From Streptomyces tubercidicus (GTDB taxonomy: Bacteria > Actinomycetota > Actinomycetes > Streptomycetales > Streptomycetaceae), in the NCBI RefSeq assembly GCF_027497495.1, contig NZ_CP114205.1:310001-374000 (forward strand): a stretch of 64,000 nt of DNA. Direction: 5' to 3'. The notes below the pieces were generated by a model. The model was not told where the DNA came from. It searched no databases and was given only the letters and a program-made list of their open reading frames with translations. The translations under genes were made by a program, and so were the position numbers. Position 1 is the first letter of the stretch; each line of letters starts with the position of its first letter. Below are positions 63,962 to 64,000 of the stretch, one piece after another.

Positions 63962-64000
63962 GAGAACGGCCTCCTTGATTCACTGTTACGGCTCGCCGGA

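Overview
The window is very GC-rich, gene-dense DNA with G/C-loaded third codon positions, short intergenic gaps and many secreted, regulatory and drug-transport genes. This is typical of a Streptomyces or close relative, in a chromosomal region of accessory and secondary metabolism. No rRNA, tRNA, CRISPR array, phage module or insertion sequence was recognised.

Positions 1-17.5 kb hold a nonribosomal peptide locus. It starts inside an MFS gene, so the cluster may continue to the left. Next come a SAM methyltransferase coupled to an NTF2/SnoaL-like protein, then a Tat-lipoprotein agmatine deiminase facing a TetR regulator across a palindromic operator. An EntS-like MFS exporter and five collinear NRPS genes follow: a free-standing C-like protein, C-A-T, A-T, A-T, and C-(adenylation-lid remnant)-T-SDR. 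There are four carrier domains, three complete A domains and no thioesterase. The last module has lost its adenylation core but carries a C-terminal NAD(P)-binding SDR domain, which suggests reductive release or tailoring with trans-loading. This is the most unusual system in the window.

Positions 17.6-28.5 kb are mixed housekeeping, stress and envelope genes: a DinB-like protein, a phosphoesterase, an SDR, a permuted papain-fold protein, a DCC thiol-disulfide protein, an L,D-transpeptidase, a small secreted protein, an EF-hand protein, an FAD monooxygenase lacking its N-terminal FAD-binding motif (probable pseudogene), an Rpf/LysM muralytic enzyme, a CBS-pair protein and an M3 peptidase.

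Positions 28.6-45.1 kb carry a zinc-ribbon SDR, a MarR-MFS drug-efflux operon whose pump has a tail of three carboxypeptidase-regulatory-like repeats, a PPOX protein, a TetR fragment behind a DMT transporter, a membrane PP2C phosphatase, two small proteins, an M4 metalloprotease, another MFS pump, a small uncharacterised protein, a P450, an alpha/beta hydrolase, a TIGR03086-type protein and a MarR regulator.

Positions 45.1-64 kb carry two His-rich small secreted proteins, a SHOCT membrane protein, three more PP2C/SpoIIE-type phosphatases (one fused to sensor, PAS, GAF and an anti-sigma-like kinase domain, one PAS-PAS-GAF, one bare and paired with a free-standing MASE1 sensor), two APC permeases, an acyl-CoA ligase, a divergent NHEJ pair (LigD polymerase and ATP-dependent ligase), and a MarR/DoxX/SnoaL cassette with four near-identical operator boxes. 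Many genes end in strong perfect GC-rich hairpins, listed individually. All family calls rest on reading translated motifs and have not been confirmed by database searches.
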